From Granulicella mallensis (lineage in GTDB: Bacteria > Acidobacteriota > Terriglobia > Terriglobales > Acidobacteriaceae), in assembly GCF_014203225.1 (NCBI RefSeq), contig NZ_JACHIO010000025.1:29754-93753 (forward strand): 64,000 nucleotides of DNA, read 5' to 3'. This document shows, in pieces, positions 1-9,397 of the stretch (the stretch's first letter is position 1; each line of letters starts with the position of its first letter). The translations under genes and the position numbers were made by a program. Under the pieces are notes generated by a model. It saw only the letters and a program-made list of their open reading frames with translations. It was not told the DNA's origin and did no database searches.

Positions 1-649
1 CGGGTAGGAAAACCACCGGCATCTCCGATGGATCCAGATTGAGCCCGTCGAGCAGTAACTGCGCGGTTGGATTCGACTCGGCCTCAATAAGCTTGTTGGG
101 ATAACCGTTGCGAACCAGGAATTGGTGCATCCGCATGGTCTCTGCGTCATGACTATGTCCAATCACAATAACGCCTCCATGGGATCGCTGCATGAGAGTT
201 GCCCGCCGTTCGATCCACGCACGGACGATCACGTCCGCGATGTCCAACTCTGTGCGCATTAGGGTTTGCAGTGCGTGAGCATCGATGCGGAGAATTCTGC
301 TCCCTCTCGCCGTTCGGCCGCTCAACAGCCCATCCCGTCCGCTAAGCAGATCCAATTCGCCACTGAATTGGCCCTTTGTTAGGGTCGCCAACGCAACACC
401 GGGGTGCCCTGGCTTATCTTCAAAGAGCTCTATCCTGCCCCTGATGACGACAAACATATCGCCACCTCGAGACCCTCTTTCGAACAGAGTCAGGCTTGCG
501 TCAAACGTCTGAGTCTCTCCATACATTTCGAGGCGTTGAATCATTTCCTGTGTGAGAATCGGCGGCGCGGCTCCCTGCGTAGTGCTCCCCGCGTATCTGG
601 AGGTGTCATCCTGATTAGGTTGACGAGGTGCTCTTCGATTAAGTGCCAT
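1..649 (-). CDS. cNMP-binding / thioredoxin-reductase-like protein, N-terminal part (runs off window)
   Basis: This gene is open from an ATG at 649 to the left edge, so only about 216 N-terminal residues are seen. GAGAGGA lies just upstream of the ATG. Residues about 35-145 look like a cyclic-nucleotide-binding domain (motifs GDMFVVIRG and SGELDLLSG). From about residue 165 the sequence (GGVIVIGHSHDAE, then FLVRNGYPNK, ending PVVFLP) matches the linker that precedes the FAD/NAD module in fused sensor/thioredoxin-disulfide reductases. By family knowledge the missing C-terminus should carry the flavin and CxxC centres; that is inference. The likely role is a cytoplasmic redox enzyme gated by a nucleotide. 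It lies 121 bp downstream of ndh on the same strand, possibly in one redox operon. The cNMP-type domain is well supported; the reductase half is predicted. Confidence 0.72.
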   Translation of the reverse strand, partial: MALNRRAPRQPNQDDTSRYAGSTTQGAAPPILTQEMIQRLEMYGETQTFDASLTLFERGSRGGDMFVVIRGRIELFEDKPGHPGVALATLTKGQFSGELDLLSGRDGLLSGRTARGSRILRIDAHALQTLMRTELDIADVIVRAWIERRATLMQRSHGGVIVIGHSHDAETMRMHQFLVRNGYPNKLIEAESNPTAQLLLDGLNLDPSEMPVVFLP

Positions 650-770
650 CGTCGTGTCCTCTCGTAAGTCCCACGGACCCACGTCTCGTCTTGCTGCTAT
701 GTCGTGCCCATCGTTATCGAAAAGCCAGGGCAGAAATCAGAAGTGCCGCACCTCTAAGCGTCGATACGTC

Positions 771-2111
771 TCACTCGGCTTGAGAGTTTGAAGCACTGAC
801 ATTACTCGCTGAGGTGTCCAAAGAGCATTTCGCTGGAATGCCTTGACCAGGTGCCCGAAAGGACATGAACTGAACAGTGTCCTTGGAAAAGATCAGGTCA
901 AAAAACCAGTCCAATGCAACATGAATACGTTTCTCCCATCGTGGGAGTTTGGTGAGATACACGGTTCTCCACATGAACCACGCTACAAATCCGGAACACT
1001 TGTATCCCAGGATTTGGGCAACTCCACTGCGACGACCAATTGAAGCCATCTGGCCGATTGTGTTGAAAGTGAATTCCTTCGTCGGTCGACCGTCCAAGGA
1101 AGCAGCCAGATTTTCTGCAAGTACCCTTGCTTGTCGCAAAGCATGCTGGGCTGTAGGTGGATAGTAACCACCATTCCCATCAGGAATCCGTGCGCAGTCA
1201 CCTAAGGCCCACACATTGGGATGACCCTCTATCAGCATCGTTCTGGTGGTTATTACTCTCGCGCCGTCCGATGCGACTGTGAGGTGCACAAGTTCGGGTG
1301 GCGCGGCGTTTCCTCCAGTCCATACAACGAACTTCGTCGGAATGAGTCTTCCATCATCGAGCGTGACATCCTCGGCAGTGACGGCTGTCAGTTTCTTGTT
1401 TAGGAGAACTTCGATGCCGCGTGAGACCAGCTTATCCTTGGTGAAGGTGCCAAGTTCTGCTCCGAGTTCCGGGAGAAGGTGCGAACCTGCGTGGATGAGT
1501 ACTACCCGGAGCATTGAAGGCGAAAGATTCGGATAGGACTGCACGGCTGATTCCATGAAGTCGTAAATCCCGGATACGGTCTCTACTCCAGCGAATCCTC
1601 CCCCCGCAACAACCATCGTAAGCATCGCATCTCGCGTAATCTCCGAGCAATCCGGGTCGGCCTCTTCCAAGTGGGCGATCATCCGGTTCCGAAGTGTGAT
1701 GGCATCTTCCAGAGTCTTCATGGTCATCGCATTCTGTTCCAAGCCAGTGATTCCGCGGAAGTGCGGAACGGAGCCTAACGCAAGGACGACATGGTCATAG
1801 CCGAGAAGGTGGGTATGCCGGTCGATCCCATGCGTAATCGTCACGGTCTGTTCAATCAGGTCGATCGAGTTCACGTCTGCGGCTATAAACTCGGTGCGAC
1901 GGACCATCTTTCGAATCGGATTCACGATGGTCGTAATATCCAGGTCGCTGGCGGCTACCTCATGCAGCATAGGAGTGAACAGGAGAAAGTTGTCCCTGCT
2001 TACGAGACGAATCTCCGCGTCTCGTGGCTCTAACAGTCGCTCCAAAACCCGAGCTACCTCTACGCCTGCGAAGCCTCCGCCAAGGATAAGGATTCTAGTT
2101 TTACGCGACAC
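771..2111 (-). CDS. ndh: Type II NADH dehydrogenase (NAD(P)/FAD oxidoreductase)
   Basis: The 446-residue protein is a single-subunit, non-proton-pumping NADH:quinone oxidoreductase that sits on the inner face of the membrane. The first Rossmann fold opens with GGGFAGVE at residues 11-18 (FAD). A second GGGFAGVET near residue 168 binds NADH. Later come VWTGGNAAPPEL, ALGDCARI and the quinone-site-like PTAQHALRQ. A hydrophobic stretch near residue 380 (FVAWFMWRTVYL) fits membrane association. Length is normal for NDH-2. It is followed by the cNMP/thioredoxin-reductase-like gene. A perfect palindrome lies 74-93 bp upstream of the start and may control it. Confidence 0.88.
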   Translation of the reverse strand: MSRKTRILILGGGFAGVEVARVLERLLEPRDAEIRLVSRDNFLLFTPMLHEVAASDLDITTIVNPIRKMVRRTEFIAADVNSIDLIEQTVTITHGIDRHTHLLGYDHVVLALGSVPHFRGITGLEQNAMTMKTLEDAITLRNRMIAHLEEADPDCSEITRDAMLTMVVAGGGFAGVETVSGIYDFMESAVQSYPNLSPSMLRVVLIHAGSHLLPELGAELGTFTKDKLVSRGIEVLLNKKLTAVTAEDVTLDDGRLIPTKFVVWTGGNAAPPELVHLTVASDGARVITTRTMLIEGHPNVWALGDCARIPDGNGGYYPPTAQHALRQARVLAENLAASLDGRPTKEFTFNTIGQMASIGRRSGVAQILGYKCSGFVAWFMWRTVYLTKLPRWEKRIHVALDWFFDLIFSKDTVQFMSFRAPGQGIPAKCSLDTSASNVSASNSQAE

Positions 2112-2488
2112 GTTTCTCTCCTATTTTTGTAGCTTCCGGGTGTTCAGTTGCTGCTGCGGCGGCCAATAGCGTTCGAAGAGTGACGTTAGTGCACTTGCAC
2201 TAACGGGCGGCGTGATGGCAGTGCTGCTGGACGTCTATACGAGCAGGGCCTGGTTACCTCTCCCTGCAATTGAAGGGAGTACGCGCCGATCAGCTAGCAT
2301 TATTGTGTCGATTCTGGCGCGGGAGCGAACTAGCATTCGCTACGGTCGGAAGACTATCGTTTTCTTTAGGTGAAGTCTTGAGTCCTGGAATATTCGAGCT
2401 CACGTGATTGAGTGAGGACTTGGCAGGAAGGGGGACTCACGACACAACGATCGCGCGGAAGGCGTTGGAGCAACCTCGCTATGGCAGT
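2112..2488. other. Intergenic region upstream of ndh
   Basis: This 377 bp stretch lies between the ndh start and the end of the first response regulator, both on the minus strand. No convincing reading frame is present. It must hold the ndh promoter and contains the perfect palindrome at 2185-2204. Confidence 0.6.
2185..2204. promoter_or_regulatory. Perfect 9+9 bp palindrome, candidate repressor operator for ndh
   Basis: GTTAGTGCA and TGCACTAAC form an exact inverted repeat separated by CT. The site is 74-93 bp upstream of the ndh start codon, where an operator would sit. Its size resembles TetR- or GntR-type operators. No such regulator is encoded in the window, so the ligand and protein are unknown. 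Confidence 0.5.
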
Positions 2489-3118
2489 CTATATGTTCAA
2501 AATGCCTCTGCGAATAGCGATAGATATGGCGTGTGCTCGGTCGTTGGCCTGCAGCTTATCCATGACATTCTTAACGTGAAAGTTTACTGTATTTTCCGAT
2601 AGAGAGAGCTGTTCAGCGATCTGCTTATTCCGATTACCACTCTGAATCAATCTGAGCACTTCCATCTCGCCCTCCGTGAGATTCTCTTGACCTAAATGTT
2701 CGGCAAGACGGCAGGCTACTCCGGTCGGAATATGCGTGCGCCCGGTATGCACCGAGCGGATGATCGAAAACAATTCCTCCGACGGCGTGCTTTTCAAGAC
2801 ATAAGCTGAAGCGCCCGCGCAAAGAGCGCCCTTGATTTCGACGTCACCTTCCGACGTGGTCAACATGATCACGCGAGCGGCGGCGAACTCCTTCCGAATT
2901 GCCACCAGGGCGCTTGTTCCGGTCTGGCCAGGAAGTCGTTGGTCCATAAGCGTGATATCGGGTTTATGACGGCGGAACTCTTCGACTGCCTCTAATGAGG
3001 TCCCCGCCTGAGCTACTACCTGCATATCTGATTGCGACGCGATAATGATGTTCAGCCCCTGTCGGAAGAGTGGATGATCCTCGACGACCATGATGCGGAT
3101 TGGGTCGGATGACTGCAT
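2489..3118 (-). CDS. NarL/LuxR-type response regulator 1
   Basis: A 209-residue cytoplasmic DNA-binding regulator. The receiver domain (about 7-125) has the acidic pair E13/D14, phospho-acceptor D59 in LMDQRLPG, the T87/T88 switch region and K109. The C-terminal LuxR helix-turn-helix begins near LTEGEMEVLRLI and includes NKQIAEQLSLSENTVNFHVKNV. The start at 3118 is chosen because GAGGGAG sits just upstream and it matches the N-terminus of the second regulator; the longer frame would overlap the kinase. It lies 128 bp downstream of the propeller kinase on the same strand, so the pair is probably cognate. It is very similar to the regulator at 10835 over its whole length. Confidence 0.9.
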   Translation of the reverse strand: MQSSDPIRIMVVEDHPLFRQGLNIIIASQSDMQVVAQAGTSLEAVEEFRRHKPDITLMDQRLPGQTGTSALVAIRKEFAAARVIMLTTSEGDVEIKGALCAGASAYVLKSTPSEELFSIIRSVHTGRTHIPTGVACRLAEHLGQENLTEGEMEVLRLIQSGNRNKQIAEQLSLSENTVNFHVKNVMDKLQANDRAHAISIAIRRGILNI

Positions 3119-3245
3119 TGGGTTTGCTCCCTCTAGAGTTATGACACGTGCCATGACTCCGGAAATGAATCGTGAATATGTGGATGAGGCCAGACGTGAA
3201 AGCAACATTTCATCGAGCCCACTCTGATCCTTGACGGTCCAATGC

Positions 3246-6200
3246 TTAATTGTGAGCACCACCTCCCGAGCCGTTATGGTGGGACGAATCCTGACCGAGG
3301 GCAAACAGCTTCAACAGTTGCGACCGTTTTGTAGGTCTATAGGTCTTGAAAACCACTGAGCCGGGAACAAGGAGGATTACCTCGGTTCCATTATTGGATG
3401 CCGTTCGCACTGAGAGCTTGGCGCCAATACGGTCCGCTCTTTCCCGCATGCCCTCTAACCCAAAGTGTCCGGTCTTACCGGACTGTAAGGTCTTTTCTCC
3501 AATGCCCTTGCCGTTGTCTCTGATCCTCAGCTGAACATTGTGGTTATAGGTGAGTTCAACCGTAACGAGACTTCCTCCAGAATGGACGCAGGCGTTATTG
3601 ATGGCTTCGTATCCGATCCGGTAAATCTCATCTCTCACAATGGGATGCATGTCGCTGCTTGTCCCGCTGAGGACGTGGGATACCTGGATCGTGCTACCGA
3701 TACGACAGTCTTCTGCTGCATGGCGAAAGGCCGCAGCTAGGTCGTTGGTGTCGACCGTCGAACTCCTCAGGGAGTTTAGAGCTGCTCGTCCCTCGAGTGT
3801 GGCTCGTTCCAACCACGTCGACACCAGATCGAGAGCCTTGTGCATGCGGGCAGAGTCGGTCGGTCGCTCAAGAGCATTGTCTGCAACCATCTTGCTGCCT
3901 TGAATTGTCTGGAGCAGCGTATCGTGCAGATCGCGAGCCAACCGCGTTCGCTCTTCGATCCGTTCGTCAAATCTGACCTTCAGCATGGTTGCATACTGTC
4001 TCATCCGGAATTGATAGAGACTGTAAGCAAGCATCGCCGCAACAACAACGCATAGGAGCTTGAACCAGATAGTCTGATACCACGCTGGAGGAATCATGAA
4101 ACCGATAGTGGCTTCGTGTGTGTTCCATACTCCATCGTTATTGCACGCAATCACTCGGAAGGTGTAATAGCCAGGACTAAGATCGTTATAAAAGGCCTGA
4201 CGGCGCGTCCCCGAGTCGGTCCATTCCCTATCGTGGCCAGCCAGCTGGTAACGGAAGCGTACCTTAGCGGACGCAACATAGCTCAGTCCCGCATAGTCGA
4301 CCTCAACCACTTGTGGAGATACAGGAAGAGTAAGACTACCGACTAAGGGATGGTCGGTGTGGCCGACGAGCAAATGTTCAATATGAACCGGCGGCGGCAG
4401 AGCATTTGATGGAAGTCGCCGTGGGTCGATCATCTGAAGAGCGCTTCCATTGACGGACCACAGCCGCCCATCCGGGCTGAAAAACGGCCGTTCACCACGA
4501 AGTCGGGGTAATGCGCCATCGGAGAGGGTGAAGGTCGTAATCGTAAGCTGACTCGTAGCGTTGCTCCACCAGCGGGAGATTTCACTGTCGCGGATGCGCA
4601 AAATTCCGCACTGCATAAAGAGCCAGTGGGCACCAACTCGGTCGTTTATTACACTTAGGACGTTCTCGCAAGGAAGACCGTTCGAGCTCTTTATCGCTTG
4701 GGCCCTTCCATCCATGTAACGAATGGCACCTTGCGAGGTTGCAATCCAAAGCGCCCCGTCAGGGTCCGACGTCATATCGGCGACACGGCCGTCAAAGCCG
4801 GCGGGCTTGATCTGATCAAATGCTCCATTGTGGAACCGATACAAACCGTGAGAATACCCTGCAACCCACAGGCCCCCGCCAGGCTCCGGTGCAAGAACAT
4901 TCAGTATCTGGTGGTCCGCCAGTGCGGGCGACGGAAAGCTTTCTGCTACACGCAGGTTCTGGATACGAATGAGCGCGTTTCCTCGCTGATCAGCCAGGTT
5001 TTGGACGGATGCCCACAGTCGGTGACGAGAATCTTCCTCCATCTCTATGACTTCGCCAACTCTGTCACCATATCGATCAGTGACAGGTGTGAATCGGCCG
5101 TGCTCGTATAGAAGGAGTTGTTGGCCTGCCCCCACCCAAATCCGATCATGTGAATCGGAAAAGAGGTAGTGGATTTCACGCTTCAGGAATGGATCGGTGA
5201 AGTGGAGAAACTGCCCCTTGTCGAGAAGATTCAGCGTGTGACTCGCCCCAATCCACACGTCCCCGCTTCGGGACGTGGTTATTTGATTCGGCGCACCGGA
5301 AAGGCCTTCACGCGAGGTGAAGCTAATCACGGGAAGATCACGAAGGCTGTCGATGCCCCGGTCCGTCACAACCCACAGAGTGTGCTCCCGGTCTTCGAAA
5401 ATCTGCTTGACTGCATCGCCGCTCAAACCGTCGGTCGTATCGAAGTGTTCAAGTTTCCCCTCGCTCAACCGGTAAAGCCCCTGCGATTCAGTCCCGATCC
5501 ACAAGTCGCCACTACTATCAGTGCATAGAGATCTGACTGCAAGCTTCCGCCCATCCACTTGTGGCGTTACAAAGGTCTTCCACTTCTTTCCAGTGAGTTT
5601 AAGTAGTCCCGCATCTTGCCCTGTCGTCGATATACCACCCCAGATGGAACCTTCCTTATCGACTGCCATTGCTAGAACTGAGTGGTCTGACCTTCCGTGA
5701 GAAGGCAGGAGGTAATTCTCCGGAGGGGCATTTTCTCGCCACCGACAAATCCCCTGAGGGCCGCCGATCCAAATTGATCCAGTTTTTTCAGACGTTAAGG
5801 AATAGCTGTACATACAACTAAATCCATCTTTCATGCCCTGACAGGAGAGGTGGGTTTCTCCAACCGCGCAGAGCGTGCTCGAAGTCGACAGATTGCCCCA
5901 GTCGCCCGTCCAGATGCGCCCTTGGCCGTCCTCAAGTAGCGGTCCTGCCCACCGCAGGCTCTCGGGATAGCTGTAAACGCGTCCGTTGGTTATCCGGGCT
6001 ACGCCGGCTTCGGTTGCTACGTAGAGACTGCCGTTTCGCGCTCCCAGTACAGATCGAATCGCCGCATTGATTAGAGATTCACCGGCAAGAGGAGTCCATT
6101 TGGTCAAGCGAATGCCATCGAATCGGAACAAGCCATCGGTAGTTCCGACCCAGAGGTAACCGTCGCTAGATTGAGTGATCGAAGTTGGCAGGCCATCTAG

Positions 6201-6446
6201 TCCGCTCTCTCCGAGCCGCCAAGCTGTATGACCGTATTGTGAGATATGCGTTGAGGGATCTAAACCATATGCCACTCGTCCACAGAAAAGGAACATGCAA
6301 CACAATGCCACCGCAATCATCGATTGTACGGCGAGTCTCCAACGCGTCGCATCTGCGCTGTCTTCGCGACACTCTGGACGCTCCGAACCAAGCGAGGTGA
6401 ATCGAGATGTAGTGTTAGGCCCGATCCAACTATCCCTTTTCCACAT
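3246..6446 (-). CDS. Propeller-type sensor histidine kinase 1
   Basis: About 1066 residues. The start at ATG 6446 is chosen because GAAGG lies 7 bp upstream; an upstream non-ATG frame start exists at 6521. After a basic N-terminus and a hydrophobic signal/anchor (AVALCCMFLFCG) come repeated two-component-regulator propeller motifs of the W-x-G-T...GL.R type, ending in a Y_Y_Y domain with the RRQAFYNDLSPG and IACNNDGVW signatures. One membrane segment (WFKLLCVVVAAMLAYSLYQF) leads to the HisKA_3 helix with DLHDTLLQTIQG (H841) and an HATPase domain with NNACVHSG, DNGKGIG and GHFGLEGMRER. The sensor is therefore probably periplasmic and the kinase cytoplasmic. In related systems such sensors often detect polysaccharide fragments, but nothing here shows the ligand. 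The partner is probably response regulator 1 downstream. Confidence 0.93.
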   Translation of the reverse strand: MWKRDSWIGPNTTSRFTSLGSERPECREDSADATRWRLAVQSMIAVALCCMFLFCGRVAYGLDPSTHISQYGHTAWRLGESGLDGLPTSITQSSDGYLWVGTTDGLFRFDGIRLTKWTPLAGESLINAAIRSVLGARNGSLYVATEAGVARITNGRVYSYPESLRWAGPLLEDGQGRIWTGDWGNLSTSSTLCAVGETHLSCQGMKDGFSCMYSYSLTSEKTGSIWIGGPQGICRWRENAPPENYLLPSHGRSDHSVLAMAVDKEGSIWGGISTTGQDAGLLKLTGKKWKTFVTPQVDGRKLAVRSLCTDSSGDLWIGTESQGLYRLSEGKLEHFDTTDGLSGDAVKQIFEDREHTLWVVTDRGIDSLRDLPVISFTSREGLSGAPNQITTSRSGDVWIGASHTLNLLDKGQFLHFTDPFLKREIHYLFSDSHDRIWVGAGQQLLLYEHGRFTPVTDRYGDRVGEVIEMEEDSRHRLWASVQNLADQRGNALIRIQNLRVAESFPSPALADHQILNVLAPEPGGGLWVAGYSHGLYRFHNGAFDQIKPAGFDGRVADMTSDPDGALWIATSQGAIRYMDGRAQAIKSSNGLPCENVLSVINDRVGAHWLFMQCGILRIRDSEISRWWSNATSQLTITTFTLSDGALPRLRGERPFFSPDGRLWSVNGSALQMIDPRRLPSNALPPPVHIEHLLVGHTDHPLVGSLTLPVSPQVVEVDYAGLSYVASAKVRFRYQLAGHDREWTDSGTRRQAFYNDLSPGYYTFRVIACNNDGVWNTHEATIGFMIPPAWYQTIWFKLLCVVVAAMLAYSLYQFRMRQYATMLKVRFDERIEERTRLARDLHDTLLQTIQGSKMVADNALERPTDSARMHKALDLVSTWLERATLEGRAALNSLRSSTVDTNDLAAAFRHAAEDCRIGSTIQVSHVLSGTSSDMHPIVRDEIYRIGYEAINNACVHSGGSLVTVELTYNHNVQLRIRDNGKGIGEKTLQSGKTGHFGLEGMRERADRIGAKLSVRTASNNGTEVILLVPGSVVFKTYRPTKRSQLLKLFALGQDSSHHNGSGGGAHN

Positions 6447-6681
6447 GGGGCAACCTTCGCAAGCACTCTGGCACGGGTTTCGATTTCCGATCCGCGTGCC
6501 ATGCGCTTCCAGTGTAGACACGGGTGATTGAGATTCCCCTGTAGAACCCTATAGGTGGCCCCACAAAGATTTATGTTTCCCAATCTCAATCGCTGTCGCA
6601 ACGAGCGCGAGCTTTCACCTGAACTTGACCAACTGAGCGCACTCACGCTGTGGTCAGTGATCCGGACACTCACTCTTAGCC

Positions 6682-8685
6682 TTAGCTACGCCGTGCTGTC
6701 ACATGATTCGCAAGTCGAAGAATTTCTGCAACACTCCAGGCCTGGGCAATACACCCGCGAGGAAAAAACGGATGGTCTCCATCGAAGATTTCCGAGACCT
6801 GCCCAAGTCCGGCATCGCGCAAGTGGGGGGTAAAGCCATCGAGCCAACGTTCGATCTGGCTCATCGTCGCAGCCGACGATGAGCTCACCGCTAGCTTCGC
6901 AAAGAAGAACGGCCCAGCGAGCCAGGGCCACACTGTTCCCTGGTGGTAGGCACTGTCACGGCTCCAACCATCTCCCTGGTAGTTACCTCGATATTGAGGG
7001 TCATCCCGCGATAGCGTCCGTAGACCGTATGGAGTCAATAGCTCTTCTTCTACTCTTTGGATGACCCGTGCCGCCGGCTGTCCGGTCAGGAGTGGATAGT
7101 GAAGACTCATTGCAAAGATCTGATTGGGACGGAGAGACGAGTCACGCTCGTCACTCCTCGCGACGTCAAATAGGCATCCGCGCTGCTCGTTCCAGAAGAC
7201 GCCGAGAAAGTTCTCTTGCAGGCGATCTGCAAGGGCGTTATATTCCTCGGCCGCACTCTGATCTCCCAACAAAATTGCGAAGGAAGCGATCGTACGCAAT
7301 GCGTTGTACCAAAGAGCTTGAATTTCGACTGGTCGTCCGTGCCGCGGTGTGAAGGCGACATCGCCATCCTTGGCATCCATCCACGTGAGCTGCGTGCCTG
7401 GATCGCCCGCCCACAGGAAACCCTGTTCATCAGCATGGATTCCATAGCGCGTACCCTCCCGATGAAACCGGATGATCTCTTTGAGTGGGACGTACAAGTG
7501 TTCCTTGAGTAATGTGGTCGCTTGCGACTGCCATGTGGGGCAATTCTCATAGAAAATATACTGCCGGATCGCTTCAAAGAACCACAGAGTCGCATCCACC
7601 GTGTTGTACTCGGGCTGTTCGCCGGCGTCGGGGAACCGATTCGGAAGCATGCCCCGATCGACATACTGCACGTAGTGAAGCAGAATCTCCCTCGCCAACT
7701 GATGCTTCCCCGTAGCAAGCATCAGACCGGGCAATGAGATCATCGTATCTCTGCCCCAATCTCCAAACCAGTGATAGCCGGCGATCGTTGATGTGAATGG
7801 TGTTCTGGTGATGGTGAACTGTCCCGCTGCTCTTTCAAGAAGAGAAGTCAAGTCAGAACGCACAGTTTTTTGAGCAGCTGTAATTGGGGACTTCCATCCA
7901 CGTGTGAGATCTACCTGCTTGTATTGAGCCAATCTTGAGATGGGTTGGCGATCAGTCGAAGCGATAAGGCTAAAACAACCCTCACTGTCCAGAGTTGCTG
8001 TTAGGCGCAACGGACTGAACAGGTCTTCTTCATGATCAAGCCCCCTCTCTCGCTCGCGCTCGTATTCAAATCGTCGATACCAATAACCATCTACTTGCAC
8101 TTCAGCGGGGTCATGAGCGATGTACAACTTTGGTAGACCTTGGTATGGTTGCAGCGTTAGAACCCCGTCCCTCTGCTCGACCGCGCGATTTATGGCTTGA
8201 TTCTCATGGGTGGTTGCGTGATAACCACGAAAGGCAATGAGAGGTCTTACTTCGAGAAAGAAGTGCTTTCCGGAGCCTCTCTTGCCAAGTGCGTATTCGA
8301 TGATGGTGGTGCTTTGACCTTGAACCATCGATACCGTTCGCGTAATCTCCCACTGTCCGTTGCTATAGGTGAAGACCGGATCCGGATCGAGTCGGAAGCC
8401 TATCAGGTTTAGATAGCCGGGAGGATGAACAACATTCTCCGAATAAAGGTTGGTGGATAAGGGGAACCGCACTCCATCGACGACAAGGGTATCTTCCAAC
8501 TGCGACAGGAGGACAAGTCTTCCTAGAGGAGCCTCCATCGAAGCCACAAGCAAACCGTGATATCGCCGGGTGTTCATCCCCGCGACCGTGCCAGCCGCAT
8601 AGCCACCCAGACCATTCGTTACCAACCACTCCTTCGTCCTCAGGCTATCCAGATCGGAGCACTCATTCGAATCGAATTTGATCAC
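6682..8685 (-). CDS. Glycogen debranching enzyme (amylo-alpha-1,6-glucosidase family)
   Basis: Roughly 667 residues. The N-terminal glycogen-debranching domain has EWLVTNGLGGYAAGT and NTRRYHGLLVAS. The C-terminal (alpha/alpha)6 catalytic domain has FGDWGRDTMISLPG, NTVDATLWFFEA and WSRDSAYHQGTVWPW. It should hydrolyse alpha-1,6 branches in limit dextrins of glycogen. The frame is open to 8976, but that would overlap the DM13 gene by about 146 bp and contains no usable ATG. The GTG at 8685, just before the conserved IKFDSNECSDLD, is the most likely start, though TTG starts slightly upstream cannot be excluded. Together with GH15 at 31 kb and the GH63-like enzyme at 44 kb it points to alpha-glucan storage. 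Confidence 0.87.
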   Translation of the reverse strand: MIKFDSNECSDLDSLRTKEWLVTNGLGGYAAGTVAGMNTRRYHGLLVASMEAPLGRLVLLSQLEDTLVVDGVRFPLSTNLYSENVVHPPGYLNLIGFRLDPDPVFTYSNGQWEITRTVSMVQGQSTTIIEYALGKRGSGKHFFLEVRPLIAFRGYHATTHENQAINRAVEQRDGVLTLQPYQGLPKLYIAHDPAEVQVDGYWYRRFEYERERERGLDHEEDLFSPLRLTATLDSEGCFSLIASTDRQPISRLAQYKQVDLTRGWKSPITAAQKTVRSDLTSLLERAAGQFTITRTPFTSTIAGYHWFGDWGRDTMISLPGLMLATGKHQLAREILLHYVQYVDRGMLPNRFPDAGEQPEYNTVDATLWFFEAIRQYIFYENCPTWQSQATTLLKEHLYVPLKEIIRFHREGTRYGIHADEQGFLWAGDPGTQLTWMDAKDGDVAFTPRHGRPVEIQALWYNALRTIASFAILLGDQSAAEEYNALADRLQENFLGVFWNEQRGCLFDVARSDERDSSLRPNQIFAMSLHYPLLTGQPAARVIQRVEEELLTPYGLRTLSRDDPQYRGNYQGDGWSRDSAYHQGTVWPWLAGPFFFAKLAVSSSSAATMSQIERWLDGFTPHLRDAGLGQVSEIFDGDHPFFPRGCIAQAWSVAEILRLANHVTARRS

Positions 8686-8830
8686 GGCTTTTCCGTTTCT
8701 CTGTTGCGGCAATGGCCAGCTCTTCTGGAGGAATGATAAAAATGGCGTGCTGCCTCCGTATCCGACGGAGTCTGAATTGCTTGCCCAGCGAAGAAGCAAT
8801 TCCTCTCGAATCAGAACGCCATTGTCGGCT

Positions 8831-9337
8831 TTAGAAATTTTCAAGTTTCGCCGTACCGAAGTTGGCGTGAAAGCGTTCACAATAAATCGATACCGTACCG
8901 AACTTCTTGAAATCAACATCCTTGGGCACCGTATAGTCTTGATCTCCTTGATTTCCTTTGAGATCGCCAAGATCAACGTTCTTCACGGCCGCCAGAGCAA
9001 AGTCTTTCGTGGGGTCGGTGGACGTCCCGTCTATCAACAAAACGTGCACGGCGGGTCCGTTGGAAGTAGAAAAGTCAGTCAATCGCAAAACACGGCTGCC
9101 GTCCGCTTGCTGATACACGGTAGCGCGGCCAGAAGTCTTATGGACCTCTCCCACAAATCGGCCCGTCAACTGCGGTGTCAGTTGACCTGAGGCCTGGGCG
9201 GGAGGGGCTTCGTTCACCTTCTTATTAATGAAGAGCTTCTCGGGGCGAAAGGCAAACCAAAGCCCCGCGAGAATGACCACTCCGATAACACTTAGAACAA
9301 TTCGTTTTGGTGTAGCGTTCGTCGAGGAAGACTTCAT
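8831..9337 (-). CDS. Membrane-anchored DM13 domain protein
   Basis: A 168-residue protein with an uncleaved-looking N-terminal membrane helix (IVLSVIGVVILAGLWFAF) followed by a DM13 domain (about 50-165) with GEVHKTSGRATVYQ, NGPAVHVLLIDG, LGDLKGNQGDQDYTVP and YCERFHANFGTAKL. DM13 is a small extracytoplasmic domain proposed to take part in redox or electron transfer. The conserved C-terminal cysteine is present (YCERF). The start at 9337 has AGGAGA upstream; an upstream in-frame GTG/ATG region at 9391 is less likely. It lies 60 bp downstream of a second DM13 gene and is clearly a duplicate of it. Confidence 0.85.
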   Translation of the reverse strand: MKSSSTNATPKRIVLSVIGVVILAGLWFAFRPEKLFINKKVNEAPPAQASGQLTPQLTGRFVGEVHKTSGRATVYQQADGSRVLRLTDFSTSNGPAVHVLLIDGTSTDPTKDFALAAVKNVDLGDLKGNQGDQDYTVPKDVDFKKFGTVSIYCERFHANFGTAKLENF

Positions 9338-9397
9338 ATTGGATCTCCTGATGGGATTGTCGGGGGAATAGAGCGATCGTGCTACACGCATGGCGAT

